Shown here one piece after another: positions 45,646 through 58,553 of a stretch of DNA of 64,000 nucleotides. Within the stretch, counting starts at the first letter, position 1. Every line of letters begins with the position of its first letter. Source of the DNA: Staphylotrichum longicolle (Eukaryota > Ascomycota > Sordariomycetes > Sordariales > Chaetomiaceae); the NCBI GenBank assembly GCA_019096155.1, contig JAHCVI010000005.1, positions 3,048,468 through 3,112,467 of the forward strand, given 5' to 3'. Position numbers and translations under genes: made by a program. The notes under the pieces are model-generated. The model saw only the letters and a list, made by a program, of their open reading frames with translations. It made no database searches and had not been told where the DNA came from.

Positions 45646-48600
45646 CCTGCCTGTCTTGTTTGCGGTTCGGCGGCTTTGGTTTGCCGGGTCAGGAGGTCAG
45701 ACACATCGTATTGCCAACTGCCAGCCAGTGTGGACGGAACACACAAGGGGAAATGTTGGCCATACAGAAGGAAGCTCACGAAGATGCGTCATCTGTCTGC
45801 CCTGTCCAGGTCCAGGTTTAGGCCCAGGTCCAGTTTCGTGGTGGGTGTGGCTGGGGGATGAAAAAAAAAAGAGATAACGAGTCTACATGATCTCATTCGG
45901 TACCGTCCCGGCCGAAACACAGGGGTGGTCGTCGTCGCGAATAGATTTCGCCAGCCGTCCGTTTTTCTTCGTGCCTGTTTTTCCCGCCCTCGCCCGGCAG
46001 CACCGGCAGCGGCAGCGGCAAGCAACGAGAGAGGATTCGGGAGATGCGCAAATCAGGCAGGTATGTAGGTACACGGGGCTGAGACTGCGGCGCTTTCTAT
46101 TACTGGCTTCACATCTTTGATGAGCCGGATTTGCGAAGAACAAACAAACGGTTTCCGGGTATTGTTTCCTTCTTCCGGGGGCAAGCCAGAGATAGAAAGG
46201 CCATATCTTATGGTGTGTGCAATGGAGAATTGGTGATGAAAGGCCTTGGCAGCCGCGTCTGAATCAGCCGACCCCAGGTTTCCCGAGTATTCGGGCCTTT
46301 GCGTTATTGGGAACGCAAAACGGAGAGAGCGTGAAACGCGCGTCATGGGGTGCGGTCCAGGGAAGAGTTTGTTGGGAGGTGGTGCCCAAACCAAAACCGC
46401 CGCGCCGGGTGCTCGTCCCTGTGGCTGGCTGGCTGGGAAGTCTGCCCTGCCCAGCCAGGCAAAGAAAACATCCTTGGAAGAAATAAGAAAGAAAAATTTG
46501 ATTAATGAGCAACGGGCTGTGACAGCTCGGCGCACTGTGGGTTTGCTGCAAAAGCGGAAGCCTTCCCCGGTCCCACGCGCCGCCGTTTGACGGTTGGACC
46601 ACCGAGGCTGCGACGCCAAGGGGGTGTGAATGAGGTGAGGTGAAGAGGTGAGGTGAGGTGAGGGTGTCGTTGTTAGGGCCGCCCGGGAAAGGTGCCCAAA
46701 ATGGAAGTGCCCTGACCGGTGAGCTCTGACACCAATCCTTATTCCTGTTTGGGGCATCCTTCCACGCAGGCTTCCAGAAGGGTTCCGTGCGTCGCTCCGG
46801 ACGGAGTGCCTGCAGCTCTTGGTACCCATCCCTGCCAATTCATCTCGTCCGGGCCGTGCAGACGCTAGCGTGAACGGACCATTCGGAGACTCCCCATTGT
46901 CGCTGGAGCATGGCTTGTCAAACGCCCAGGCAGCTCTCAGTGCCGGGTTAGCCAGCACCAGGTTTGCAAAGTTTCCTCAACAACGACAAGGAGGGCTCAG
47001 GAGTCATACCCCAGGCCGGAGCCACGTTGCAGACGCCGCCAGGTTCCGCGCTCCTTGTGGGGAACTGGTCGCCGAGGGTCTGGGAGGCAGCAGCAGCCTG
47101 CTGAAATGAGCCTAGTCGCATCGCCGCGTGATGTTCCGCTGGGTCTTCTGGAAATTTGGATCTGAGTTTAGCGTGCATTTGGCGAAGCGAGCAGTGGACC
47201 TGCTCATTACCCGCTCTCCGTTTTCACAGGGCGCAGAGGGGACTCCGTAACGGCCGTTAGCCTGGACGGAAAGAACGGGAGCAGGGTCCTGCTCGGTTCT
47301 GTTGGGGGCTGCCGTGATCTGTGTTGTTTGGCTCATCTTGCCCCAAACCGGCAATGGCACTGGCGTCCGGTCATGCGCGATCTGGGTTGATTCCTGAGAC
47401 TGCGATCGATCCATCACTTGCGGGCCCGTTATCACATCTGACAGCCGCGATATCAGAGACATGGCTTGCCCAAAACCCAGCACATGTGGCCGTCGTCGCA
47501 TGTCGCCGGCTTCAAGCTCAGATCTGGAGACTCGCTGGCATGTTGCGGCCGCAAAGACCCAGAAGCAAGACCCTGAGACTCCCGTTGCCAGGCGAGAAAC
47601 ATTGGGATTTGAACAGCCAACCAGCCACGGGCGAAGACGCTGAAAGTATCTCATCACATGATGGCAGCTGGATGCGCCAGGAACGTTTCAGCTGGCTTGC
47701 ATAGCGACGGACCATTGCGAGTGGTTGGCGGTGGATCAATGGGACGATCCCGTGAAGCGCCCACCATGCTTGCCGACCCGTGCAAGATGATGAGCGGGCC
47801 ATGGTCTTGAGAATCTCTGCTTGGCTGTGTCTGCCGCATTGTGACAACCAACAAAATGGAGGCAACTCAGCCCCTGGCGAGTTTGCGATGCTGATTTGTG
47901 CTTTCAGAGATAAGCAAACCAGCCGGCTGCCGAAATAAAGAAACCGCCTTGCCCGTCCTTTTTCTCATGCAGCTATGCATGTACTTGGAAGTGATAAGTG
48001 ATGCAAGGAGGCATGAGGTCGAAGGAAGCTTCTTTGTTTGTCGGACTTGGCGAATATCAAGGTGCAGTGTGCCTCCTGGGGGGCTAATGCAGGTACCAGA
48101 GCTCCATTCGATCGGCAATGTCGCGGCTCCGCCTGCAAGGTACCGTCATCATCTCACCTCGCCAGACGACGGCAGTGCACGTACCAGACAGACCGTTTTT
48201 GCCAAACGGAGGCGACTTGGATCCGTTGGTCAACGTCCCAGTACGGAGTACCTACTTGTATGTACGTCCATGTCAGATAACATGAGCGCCCGCCAGCTAA
48301 CGACCAGCGTTGCTGCGCCCTCGCCAAAGCTTGCACGTCTGCCTCAGCTCACCTGCGGCGTCTCGCCGCACGTCGCACGAGCGCTCGAGAGTGGCACCAT
48401 GACACGTGGGCCTTTCCAGGGCCGGAACTTCGACCCGTGCGCCTTGGGTCCAGGCACGTTTTCAGGTGGCATCGCCCTTAATTTACCAAGCCGCGGCCGG
48501 GCCCATCGGCGACGTGCCGGACCCGCCCCATGGGCTGGGCGAGGAGCAGCCACTCCGCAGGTGCCTCGCTTTCGCGGTTTGCCTTGTGGTTGGGTTCTCC

Positions 48601-51291
48601 TCCTGTTCGCTCCCGGGGTGATGGTGATGGGTAACGTGAGAGACGAAACGGGCCGCGAATAATGTGTGTACATCGCGAGGTTTGTGTCTCGTGTGGATGC
48701 CAATACAAGGCTCTGTGTGCCAATCACATGAATGACAACAGGCCACCGAGTTCCTGCTGCGTAGCATGATGTCAGCTCGGAAGCATGTCGCATCAAGCGA
48801 ACATGACCTGCTTGGCCGTGCCGAAGGAAGCGAGCTCGAGCTTCATTGTGTACCATCGCACAACAGAACCTATTTTGAGAGGCCCCAGGCCGTTGTTTGA
48901 ATGCAACAGAGACGCCTGGCGGCCGGCAACAAAGGTCGGCCCCTCGAGTGGAAGTTGACCAGGAGAGCCCCCGTTGCGTGTACCGTCCGTGCCGTTGTCT
49001 GCTCCCGGGTCTCGAACCCGCCACTCTGGGCGCGAGCATTCCGAAATCATGGGCGGCATGATGGTCTGGTTGATTGCATGTGGGGAGGAGATCCACCTCG
49101 GTTCCTCTGATCGACTTGGGTCCTTGTCCAGGCCAGAGATTAGGATGCTTCCAGAAGGTTTCTGGGCAAGCGGCGCCGCAGAGGATTGCCGGGGCGGAAC
49201 CACCTCCGTTTGTCCTTGGCCTTGGCCATCAACGCCGCCGTCAGGTCTTTGCCAGATGAGTCTCCACCAAGCAATTCTGCGTCTGCCAGCAAGCGATGCG
49301 CGGCACCGCAGGATCGGGTTCTGGCTTGTGCTGCGCGAGGCTAGACCCTATTTTCACCTCTGCTCCGCTCGGAACCCAGCCCTGATCCATCGCCTCTGCA
49401 CCACGGATACCGGCAGTCTGGGAAAGACAAGCGGTGCGTGCGCTGCGGAGATCAACGCCTATTGCGGGCTTGTCTCAAGTGCTTTTCTCTGCAGTGGCCC
49501 TGCTGTCTCGGGCATGTCCTGACGGACATGGAGCGTTTTGATGAATCCAAATGCGGTGGGCCGGTTTGCACACTGAAAGTCCGGTTCAACGGCGGGTCGG
49601 CATCGTGATACTTGACGACTCTGATCATCATCAATCACTGTGACATTCGAGTAACAAGGGACCCGCTGGTGTCCGTCCGCCGATGGTTGGACGAAACTCA
49701 GCTCGCCTGGTTTTCGTCGCTTGAACTCGGTACGGCCTCAACGTCTAGCCCTGGAAAGAGGAAGCTCGCATGGGCTGAAGGCAACGCCTATGAGCCCTGT
49801 TGTCCCCGGGGTTCCACCGTCGGCGAGTGCGTGCGTATGCCTTGTGATATTGTCGGTCTGAAACAAAGGCGCAGTGATCTCCAGTCCGTCTCCAGTCCGC
49901 CAGGCTTTCGATTTGTCAATAGTCATTCAGCATATCTTTGGGTCAGCTAAGTCGGTCTGGACTCTTTGCGAAGTTGCGGTGGGATAGCCAATATGCAGGC
50001 AGGCACTCCTGCATGCGAGAGGGAGATATTGGGCACCATCGCATCGACCTCGAGACTTAGCGTGGCTCTCCGGTACACTTGCGGCCTCTTCACCTTGCCT
50101 GGAAGGAGCCAGCAAATCAGTCGCATGCCTGGATTTTGACGGTAGTCTGTTTTTGCTCACCGCCGGCTTGTCGATGACCGTCATGTTGGCATCCGACTCG
50201 AGTATCGGATGCTCCCCCCACCCTTCGGCCGCAGCCCTACAGCAGGTTTCTGAGTTTTCGTTTGGCTCACGGTTTTCCACAGAGATGAGCCCGATGACCG
50301 CGCAAGCTCCGTTGCCGCCCCGTGTCCCTCAACGGGCTGTACGTAGCTGTGGAAACGGACTGTAACCTGCCAGAAAGCGTCAGACGGTCGAGTCTTGACG
50401 CATGCAGTCCCTTGGTCGGAAACCAACCAATACCTTTTTTTTTTCTTTTTTGGGCAGTCGTCCAGACACGGCAGAACCCGGCTGTGTAAGGAGACCCTTC
50501 CGTTCGGACCGCCCCGCAACGGCCCTTGGCCGGTGCGACTCGGAGCTCAAGTCAGCCAATGAGTATGTTTGTCCAAAGGAGACTGCGGCTTGGACTTGGA
50601 GCTGCAGATCACAGCCTCGGTTGAGTCATCAAAGTATGTGTCGCGGATGGCGCATGGCCGGCGCTGAGTGCTCGGGTATGGTCGATATTGCGGAAAGGCC
50701 GACATCGTCTGTTGCAGTCGGGTTCGACTTGTTGAAGAGCGGTGGTGATATCCGCCAACTGGACATGCAAACGCATCCATGCGAGGCGGCTGGAGGCCTA
50801 CCTATCAACGATGGGGAGCAACCCATGATGCATGAAAGTCAAGTCACCCGGAAGCGCACCGATCCAGTGAAGTCCAGCATCGGCGGGCAAAGTACCCTCC
50901 TGGTGCAAGCCCAATGGCAAGCTTCAAACTTGGCCAAACCCCGCCAAGAGGGCCTGACAGGATTCGCAAAGCACATAGTGCGATGGTAAAGAGTCGTCAA
51001 ATAAATGGTACTCACAGCGTCGCGGTATTTGGCGTTTGAATAATGCTTGTGGCTGTCGTCTTTCCACCGCTGAGTGCCTCCACGGAGCCACCGATCCGGA
51101 GTGCTTGGCCAAGCCTCAGCAAGGCGCGGTGAGAAGTAGGAAACGTGGACGCCAGTTAGCCAACATGGAGGCCGCCAGGCGTGCTCCCTAGCTAGGCGGG
51201 ACCTAAGAATGGGAGGCGTCTTCGATGCAGTGCCACGACAACTCGCAGCGAGCCTATCTGGTGCAGTGCACAGATGCATAATGGATCATCC

Positions 51292-51321
51292 GGGGGATGT
51301 GCTGGGGGTGTGGGGACGGGG
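51292..51321 (+). repeat. G-quadruplex motif
   Basis: Four G-runs (51292-96, 51304-08, 51312-15, 51318-21) with loops of 7, 3 and 2 nt meet the quadruplex pattern. Confidence 0.75.
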
Positions 51322-52872
51322 AGTGTCTCGAGTATCTCCCGGTGTCTCAATGTCCGGAGCTGGCAACACACCCGACTTGGCCCTCGGCTGCCATGGCTCG
51401 TCGATCCGGCCGTGAACTGGTGGTGTCTGGCATATGCTCTGACATATGGTCGACCACAGGGCTGCCAGTTGGGCGCCTAAATCAAGGAGGCGCGGGAGTT
51501 TGCAACCGGAAAAGATGTTGGGCTGAGCAAACGGACAGAATTGTCGGATGAGTGCCGAAGGAAAGAGGGAAACAGGATTTTGAAATTGTGACTCGGTTCG
51601 GGAGTGGCCTTTTTTTTTTCTTTCTGCCACGCTTGGACAGCTGGTGTTTCTGCGTTTGCTCGCTCGCTCAAATGCATGCAGAGCTCGGGATGATTGCTTC
51701 TCGAAGTGCCCTGATTTTCCGACTCGCATCGATGCACAGTGCTCTCCCGTTCGATTTCAGAACCAAGGTTTGCTGCACAGTGGTGTGCGATGTGGCTGGT
51801 GGAAGATGCCCTCTACTGCCTGGTTTAGGGTTGCAGTTCCCAGAGATCATCTGACCGATTGGGAGAGCTGTGGCTCGTGTGCCTCCAATCTTAGACTGCA
51901 TGGTGGTGGTGCTTTCCCTTTTGATCGAGAGTGCGTTGCAGCGACTTCCATTTAGGAGGTTTTGGGGTCTGCCACCCGCAACCGTTGCCTGCCCGTGGTG
52001 CTTGGATCTGAGCACATCTGTCATCAGCCTGGCAGGCAGTCAATTTGCGACCTTCGTGTGTGCGTTCGGTTTGTACCCCGGCCCTCTCCCGTCCCGTCCG
52101 TCCATCCGACCTGCCAGGTCCCAAATCCAATCATGCTGATCTGTTGCAAATTTTTCTGTTCGCACCACACGGGCGACATTGCGCCGACGGCCACCTGTTC
52201 CCAAAGGAGAACCCAAGTCCCAGCGGCTTGGGCTTGCAGCAATCGATGCGCATCGACGGACCCACTGCTGCCAGGGCGGTCTCTTGAATGGGAAATCACC
52301 AAGGGACATTGCGAATGGAAACTCGCAAAAGGAGGCCGGGCACCAAGCAGCCCGGCCGCGGTCCTCTTGCAGGCTTTTGCTATCACATCCCAGCCAAGAA
52401 TAACGAAGCCGTCCCGGTCGGCGACTTGGACAGCCCACCCTGGCAGGTATCACCGTTCCCTCTGGCACGGTGTGCATGCGCTGTTGCTCGGTGCCCACGT
52501 CTGGAGCTGAAGGACGTGTGCAGGGACACCCGATACCCAAGAGCTGCGTAGCTCCGTTGTGGGACAAGCAGGCACACCCAGATCCTGGTAAATCCGCCGA
52601 GCCGTCCGCTGGGATCCCAAATGGAGGGACCCAACAAGTTCTCCCAAAAAAGGAGTCTGTTTGCAATTCGTGTTCTGCGAAACGGCACGACCCCATGCTG
52701 CCAAGACTCGTAACGGAGCAGGGGGCCAGGGGTAAGTACCTGGAGGTGAGGTACCTTGCCTGGGAGGACTCGAAGCATCACCAGCGCCGGGGGGGTGCAG
52801 GGGCAGGGACTGAAAAAAAAAGAGTGACTGCCATTTCGTTTCCCTGGCGTCCCAGCAATCCCATCCCTTTCT

Positions 52873-52878
52873 TATAAG
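52873..52878 (+). promoter_or_regulatory. TATAAG box of an orphan promoter in the gene desert
   Basis: TTCTTATAAGCC is followed within 30-60 nt by a C/T-rich start zone (CTTCCCCGTGTTGTCCTC, CACACTCCCACACG). This is the clearest promoter-like arrangement in the desert. The next well-placed ATG with a good context is at 53627, implying a leader of about 700 nt. Confidence 0.45.
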
Positions 52879-53626
52879 CCCGACGGCTCCCCTTCCCCGT
52901 GTTGTCCTCTTCCTTGGATTCCCATCTCAACTCACCCACACTCCCACACGGGTCTCTCTCTCTCCTGGCATCTGCTGGCTCTTCTTAAATCAGACCAAAG
53001 CTCACTCGACCCAATCCTCTCTCGTGACGTCGTTCTCGACTCCTGAAGCTCGACCTGAAACCACTCGCAGGACCAACAGCCACGCCGCCATTTCCGACAG
53101 TGGGAGAAGAAAAGGGCCGACCCAAGACACGCACTACAAGCAACCCGACACTTGCTTCATCACGCCAACTGCGCCTCATTTCACGGATCCCAACTGTTAC
53201 AGAACTCCCTTGGACAAGTGGCCATCCCGGGACCCATAGCCCGTTGTGGTTGCGCTCGGTGTCGCCTCCAGCCCCAATCGACATAGCACGAGCAAGTCCG
53301 CGCTTATCTGGTGCTGCATACGATTCGGCAGCGCAGCCCGCTCACTTGCATCATCGCCTCAGCGCGCTCACCAATCCCGCACTTGTGCGCCTCTGATTGT
53401 CGTCCGACCAGAGTGTCCCCGATTTGTGAGTCACTTCACTGCCTTCTGAGCTGAGAGTTAATTTCGGCTTGATTGCCGGTGCCTTGGCCCTGGGAACGCG
53501 CCGAACTTAATTCTCGTGCCACTTGTCCATTTATACCCTCGCGTCGAACCCCGTCACTAACATGCATTTCTTCCCGATTCAGCTTCACCTCCCACACACC
53601 ACCACCACAACATCATATCCGTCGCC

Positions 53627-53722
53627 ATGATGGTCACAGGGTCAGAACAATTCTTCAACTTTGGCCGAGGGGCCTACGACACAACGGGAGTTCCTAAGCC
53701 GCCGCGCCCCAAGCCTCGGTAA
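53627..53722 (+). CDS. candidate 31-residue small protein (or first exon)
   Basis: The ATG at 53627 lies in a good start context (GTCGCCATGATGG) after a CACCACCAC-rich leader, downstream of the TATA box at 52873. The peptide begins MMVTGSEQFFNFGRGAYD and ends in a basic Pro-rich tail (PKPPRPKPR). The stop overlaps a possible splice donor (CG/GTAACG). Splicing to CTTAG/T at about 53781 would keep an open frame of another 178 codons, but that stretch does not look protein-like. I do not recognise the peptide. It could be a real small protein, a leader peptide or chance. Confidence 0.3.
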   Translation: MMVTGSEQFFNFGRGAYDTTGVPKPPRPKPR

Positions 53723-55747
53723 CGCATTCCATCCTCCCTGCGTCGGAGCGCGGTGACGGGCATCGGAAGGCGCATCTCGGCTTAGTCGCATGAGAGGCAC
53801 CAATATCGGACAGCGCTGTTTTGCGACCGTCATGCAGCCTGGCCGGATGTTCGTATCGACCACATCTGAAAGCATGCAAGGCGCCATTTTCTTATTTTCG
53901 ACGTTTTTACGATTACTCGGTTTTAATCACGCCTCTTCTCACACACCACCATTCTTCGATTCCGATCGCCGATGGCGCAGGCCATCCGCATTCCGTTACA
54001 ACATTTTAATCACCATTCCTCACGCGATACACATTTTCGGCTCAGCGCCGCTTGCTTCCCAGCAGCAAGTAACGGGATCTCTCAGGGAGGCTTCATTCCG
54101 AATGTTTCATTTGTTTCGATCGCACGGCGTTAAGAGATATAGACGGGGGCGGACTTTGGGTTTTCCGGCGGCTGTGACTCGGGTCACTTGTCTTTTTTCC
54201 ATCCTGTTTCTGCGCACCACAACAGCAAGGTGCTGCCAACACAGCAACCCGTTGGCACGACACTTTGGATTCAAGGCCCGACACCCTCCCTTTCCGCCGA
54301 TCTCGACCACCTAATTTGCTGGGCGCGGTGCCACAGTCTCAACGAGCTGTGTTCGCTGCCGACACCCCCAGCGGCCCACCCCGGTCTCGATCACGCTGGC
54401 TAGTTTTCTTTTTGGGAGGGCGAGGGATTTCTCGGATTTGGAACAAGCGAGCGCGCGTTTTCTTTTTGCAGTTCAACGGTTATGGGATTTCCTCGGTCTG
54501 GGTAAGACTTGGATGGCGGGAAAAAAGAACTGATTTGGCTGGGCATATAGACTTGTGTTTTTTTCTGTATTTTCTTCCCCCGTGTAACACCCTTTTCTGT
54601 TTTCTTGGACGGTTCCGTCTCCTCGCGGGGACGTGCCTCCAGCACCACGGCAATGACTCTTTTTCCTTTTCCCCCCATGTTTTCATTACTTGTACACAAC
54701 CTGGTCGGAGCGGAGGAGTTTCCTTTTACCATTCAGGCCACGAAGGGTGCTGGGCTGGATCCAGGTTCGACGAAGATACCCCCTGGTGTTTAGACAAGAT
54801 GTACTGTACACTACCAATCAGACGCGCGGTGGCTTCGCAGCTCCTGCGCTCAACTTTGACTTTACGGGCATTTGACATTTGGTCCAACAACACGCGCGAT
54901 GAGTGCTCACATGACTCACAATGACACGCCTCTCGGGCTCTCTCGCTGGAGACAAGCAGGATGAGTGGCTCGCGAATCGCCAGTGGCGCTTCTGTTGAAG
55001 CAGGTGTCACAGGCATTGAGCTGAGTCGATATCCGGGAACAACGGCAGCCACGAATGGCAAACCATGGTCTCTTGGCCTCGTGACTCCTTCCCATATGCC
55101 AGTACCACCAAACACGATCCCACCGTAATCAAGTCCCCGCATAATAAGCAAGACTCGCCCTCGGAACCCAGCAACGAGAAGAGTCATGCCGACGACAAAA
55201 TACAGCCTCCCCCATTCCCGGCGTCATCGCGGTTGTACTACACGATGCCATGGGCCAAGCGTCATCATCAAGGGGGGGGCTCGCAGCGTCGTGCGTACCT
55301 GCGGTAAGCACGGCGGTAGACTGCGCCGCGCGCTGGACCAGAAAACGTGGGACGGGACGGGAGGCGCGCCGCGTCGGAGTGAGAGGGTCGATTCCGAAGA
55401 TGCCCGCGCAGGATTCTGAAGTGCCGGCATTGAGGGCATGGGGGCATGGGGCCATGAGAGAATCCCAACACAGCCCTTCTGGAAGGGTCGGGAAGGCCGG
55501 AGCGCGCTCCGCGGCGTCTGGGCCGGGCCATGCTGCCGGTTTTGGGAACAGAAGCGGGCGAAGTCCACCAGGCACTGGAGAAGTTGGGAAGGGATGGTGT
55601 TACACAAGAGGCAGCGGGATAACGTAACCTGGGACCCGCCCAAAATAAATGCTCGGTGTTCGCAACCGCGATGGCACGCGGGAAGCGACCGAACCGACGT
55701 TGTTCTCTCGAGGCGACAAATGGGGGAAATGGAAATACGCCATCCTT

Positions 55748-55773
55748 CCCATCCCTCCCATCCCTCCCATCCC
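55748..55773 (-). repeat. six-tract G3 array (quadruplex/i-motif)
   Basis: CCC at 55748-50, 53-55, 57-59, 62-64, 66-68 and 71-73, from alternating CCCAT and CCCT units. The minus strand thus carries six GGG runs with 1-2 nt loops, which predicts a very stable quadruplex, and the plus strand an i-motif. Confidence 0.85.
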
Positions 55774-58195
55774 ACAACACCACCCATCCCAGTCCGTCCC
55801 AACTTCTCCCCACGCAACCATCCGGCCACTGCAACTCCTGCACGTGTGCTGTCAGAAATTAGTCACTTGTCAGCCTTGTCTCGCGTCGCCAGCCTGGTCG
55901 AGGTTTGGGTTCCGTTCGCCGTCCCAGGGGCGCGGATACCGCAGATGGCGAGGAGACACTAATGCACGTTTAAAGGGGGGAAAGTTCTCGGGCTGGTGTT
56001 CCCAGCACTGCGGTTCTGGGTCCCGTGTCCTGCTGCATGGCCTTGCACCGGGAACGGCCGCCGGGCGGGGCCTGCAACTCAGGTTCCAAATCCACAGCCC
56101 ACGCCAGGGCCCACCTCAAATTTCCCCCCTCCACTCGGAGCGTTGTGGGCAAGGGGGGGAAGGAGAGGGCATGGCGCCCGGGATGTTGACAGCTGGTTGG
56201 GATGGGGGCTTTTGTGAAGTGCTGCATCAGTGGCTGCACTGCTGCAAGCTGCAAGCCTCTCGATCATATCAAGGAACCTAACCACATCAACAGCCAGATA
56301 GTTAGATGTCAGCCTGTTTCCACCCCACCTTGCCCACCCAGCACCCGACACGGGCGGCTGGCTCGCTGGGCTCCCCAATCTCCCCAATCTCTTCATCCCC
56401 CCATCGCGCAACCAGGACCAGGGATGTGATCATCATGGGCGATCCGCGCGTCAGCTGGGCATCCAGCGTCGGTTTCAGGATTTACCTCAGTTACCTACCA
56501 TGTACCGAATTGATCGCAGATTACGGAGGACGGGACTGTGTATGTAGAATAATCCCCTGCAGTCATGCTGCACTGCCCCTGCCGCGCCGTGCAAAGATCC
56601 AATATCGACCCGTTGTGTCGAAGCTGTGCCGCCATGTGCACCAGAAGCGCCTAGAAGGGTCAGCCCAGATTGTCCGCTCAGATTACTGTACCCGGAGGGA
56701 GTACACTGCTACTTTGTACATACAAAGAACGTAAGGTACCTAATGTATTGCTGGGGCGTTACCGACTTGAGTAGATAGGGACAGAGACGAGGCTTCCCTT
56801 TCCCTCACCGAGCGTCGCAGCATCCCCTCGGTTCATCCCATCTTTCATCCCGTTTTCGCCGCTGGCGTGTGGGGGGTTTGTCCTCCAGGGCTGTCCCAAG
56901 GCCAACCTTGCAGTTTCAAGATGACACGAACCCACTTTCACCCAAAGCTTCCAGCTTCCTTCCGTTTTGGATTTCTTTCCCTTGCTTGGCCAGGCCTTGG
57001 AAAGCCGGACGCGAAAAGAGCAACGAAAGGGAAAAAAGTCAACTATCTGAAATGACGAGTGGTTGTCCACCCATCTCCCCCTCCTCCACCGACGCTAACG
57101 TTCATAGTTCATACACACGGCGTATTCTGACGCACTGATCATCGCGCCGCCCCTGAGCGATCCTCTTCCTCCCACCCACACGCACAAACCAACTCGCGAC
57201 GATCGACGCCGCGGCGCGGCCCACTTTAATCCCGAGCGAGCCATCCCATGACCTACCCCCTTCCGCCCGGACCCGCGGAGCGATCCCGGTGGGATGGGTC
57301 GTTGTCGTGTCTGGGCGCGCTAGCGAAGAACGAGACTTCGTGTTTTTGATTCCCCAAGCCCTGAAATGGAGGTAGGAAGGGGGGAAAAGCATAATCGCTT
57401 CCAAGAAATTCCCACCGGCTGGCTATGGCCGGCTGACCCCCAGTGCATGGTGGGCGATTGTCTATCCCATTTCACTTAGTTACCCTGGTATGTCCGTCGG
57501 TCGGTCGGTCAGTCGGGGGTAAAATGTGATGGTTGGTGTGTGGTAATCCTGGTCGTCATCTTGGACTGTGGCTTTTTCTCGCTTGTATGTACCGAACTGT
57601 GGAAAAGGGGAATCGAGGTCGGTGGTTTTGCATAGCGTCCGCCTAGTGTTGGCCTCACCCCGGCCAGATGCTGCGCGTTTCACCCAAAACGAGACCCTTT
57701 GCGGCTGACGCTGGGAAAGTGGACCCCCCCTCGCAAGCTCCCGGACGAACAATCTCAGCTGGAGTTGTTCTAGAAGAGACTCCACTTTCTTCCATGCCAT
57801 TTCCGTCTTGGGGATTAAATTTCCCCTTTTGGGGAAGTCGCACGGTGCATCTCATTTTCATTGACCACCAGCCATCTCCACCTACACCCCCCCTCCCTCT
57901 TCGTCTTCCGTCTCACCCACCGTTTTCCCCAAAGCGGCCGGTGGGTGGTGTGCCTCCTTCGTCCCGGCGATCTGGGCAGGTGTGCTTGGCCAGATCATGG
58001 AAAGGTGACACATCGTTTTTCTCGGGTCTTCCTCTGCCTGAAATGGCCCGACGAGGAGATGGCCAGTTTCTTCTTTGGCCACTTGGCGCTGCGCAAACAC
58101 CAATCGGGCCAGGAAAAGAAAGACAACACAGAGAGCTGGAAGCCCAACGCCAGAGCAAAGACAAAAAAAAGAAGACAGGATAAGACACCGAAACT

Positions 58196-58223
58196 GGCAG
58201 GCAGGCAGGCAGGCAGGCAGGCA
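58196..58223 (+). repeat. (GGCA)7 microsatellite
   Basis: Seven exact GGCA units in non-coding DNA. Confidence 0.9.
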
Positions 58224-58536
58224 GATACTCACAGCACAAGTCACCATGCTTTTCAACTCCCTAAACGGTGCACCAGCATCCACTCCCTCCGTTCAAGAGA
58301 TCTCTCCTGTGGTCACTCCTTCAGCCCGCCCCCCCGTCTATCAACCCCCGTCCCCAGTGGTATTGGTATGCAAGGTACATGAGTGTTGAACTTGGTCGCA
58401 ACGACACTGAACCCCAACGCCCTTCTGAACAACGCACTTACTACCACCATGCACCACGTTTTACGTAACGCTACCCTGGCATCGTCGACTCACTTCCCAA
58501 AGCACAGCACAGCACCATCCATGTGTACATACATAC

Positions 58537-58553
58537 GTACATATCATATGTAC
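58537..58553. repeat. perfect 8-bp inverted repeat
   Basis: GTACATAT-C-ATATGTAC has 8-bp arms with a 1-nt spacer, within an ACAT/GTAC-rich stretch. It looks like a dimeric protein-binding site or a chance palindrome. Confidence 0.6.

Larger units (their letters stand above)
44601..52872. other. gene desert, left part
   Basis: About 8.3 kb with no recognisable protein, RNA gene or transposon. The longest frames (301 codons at 46053-46958 on -, 254 at 47898-48662 on +, 250 at 48344-49096 on -) lack domains, have near-random composition, and often overlap similar frames on the other strand. Local features: (GATGT)5 at 45621-45645, GGTGA repeats near 46636-46662, and a G-quadruplex at 51292-51321. 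Base composition does not look RIP-mutated. Confidence 0.5.

Noticed and set aside
46053..46958. 301-codon minus-strand frame in the gene desert
   Set aside because: No motif, random-like composition, overlaps plus-strand frames; likely chance in GC-rich DNA.
48960..49080. possible minus-strand tRNA around GGGTTCGAGACCC
   Set aside because: T-loop-like sequence only; no D-arm box A, anticodon stem or matching acceptor stem.
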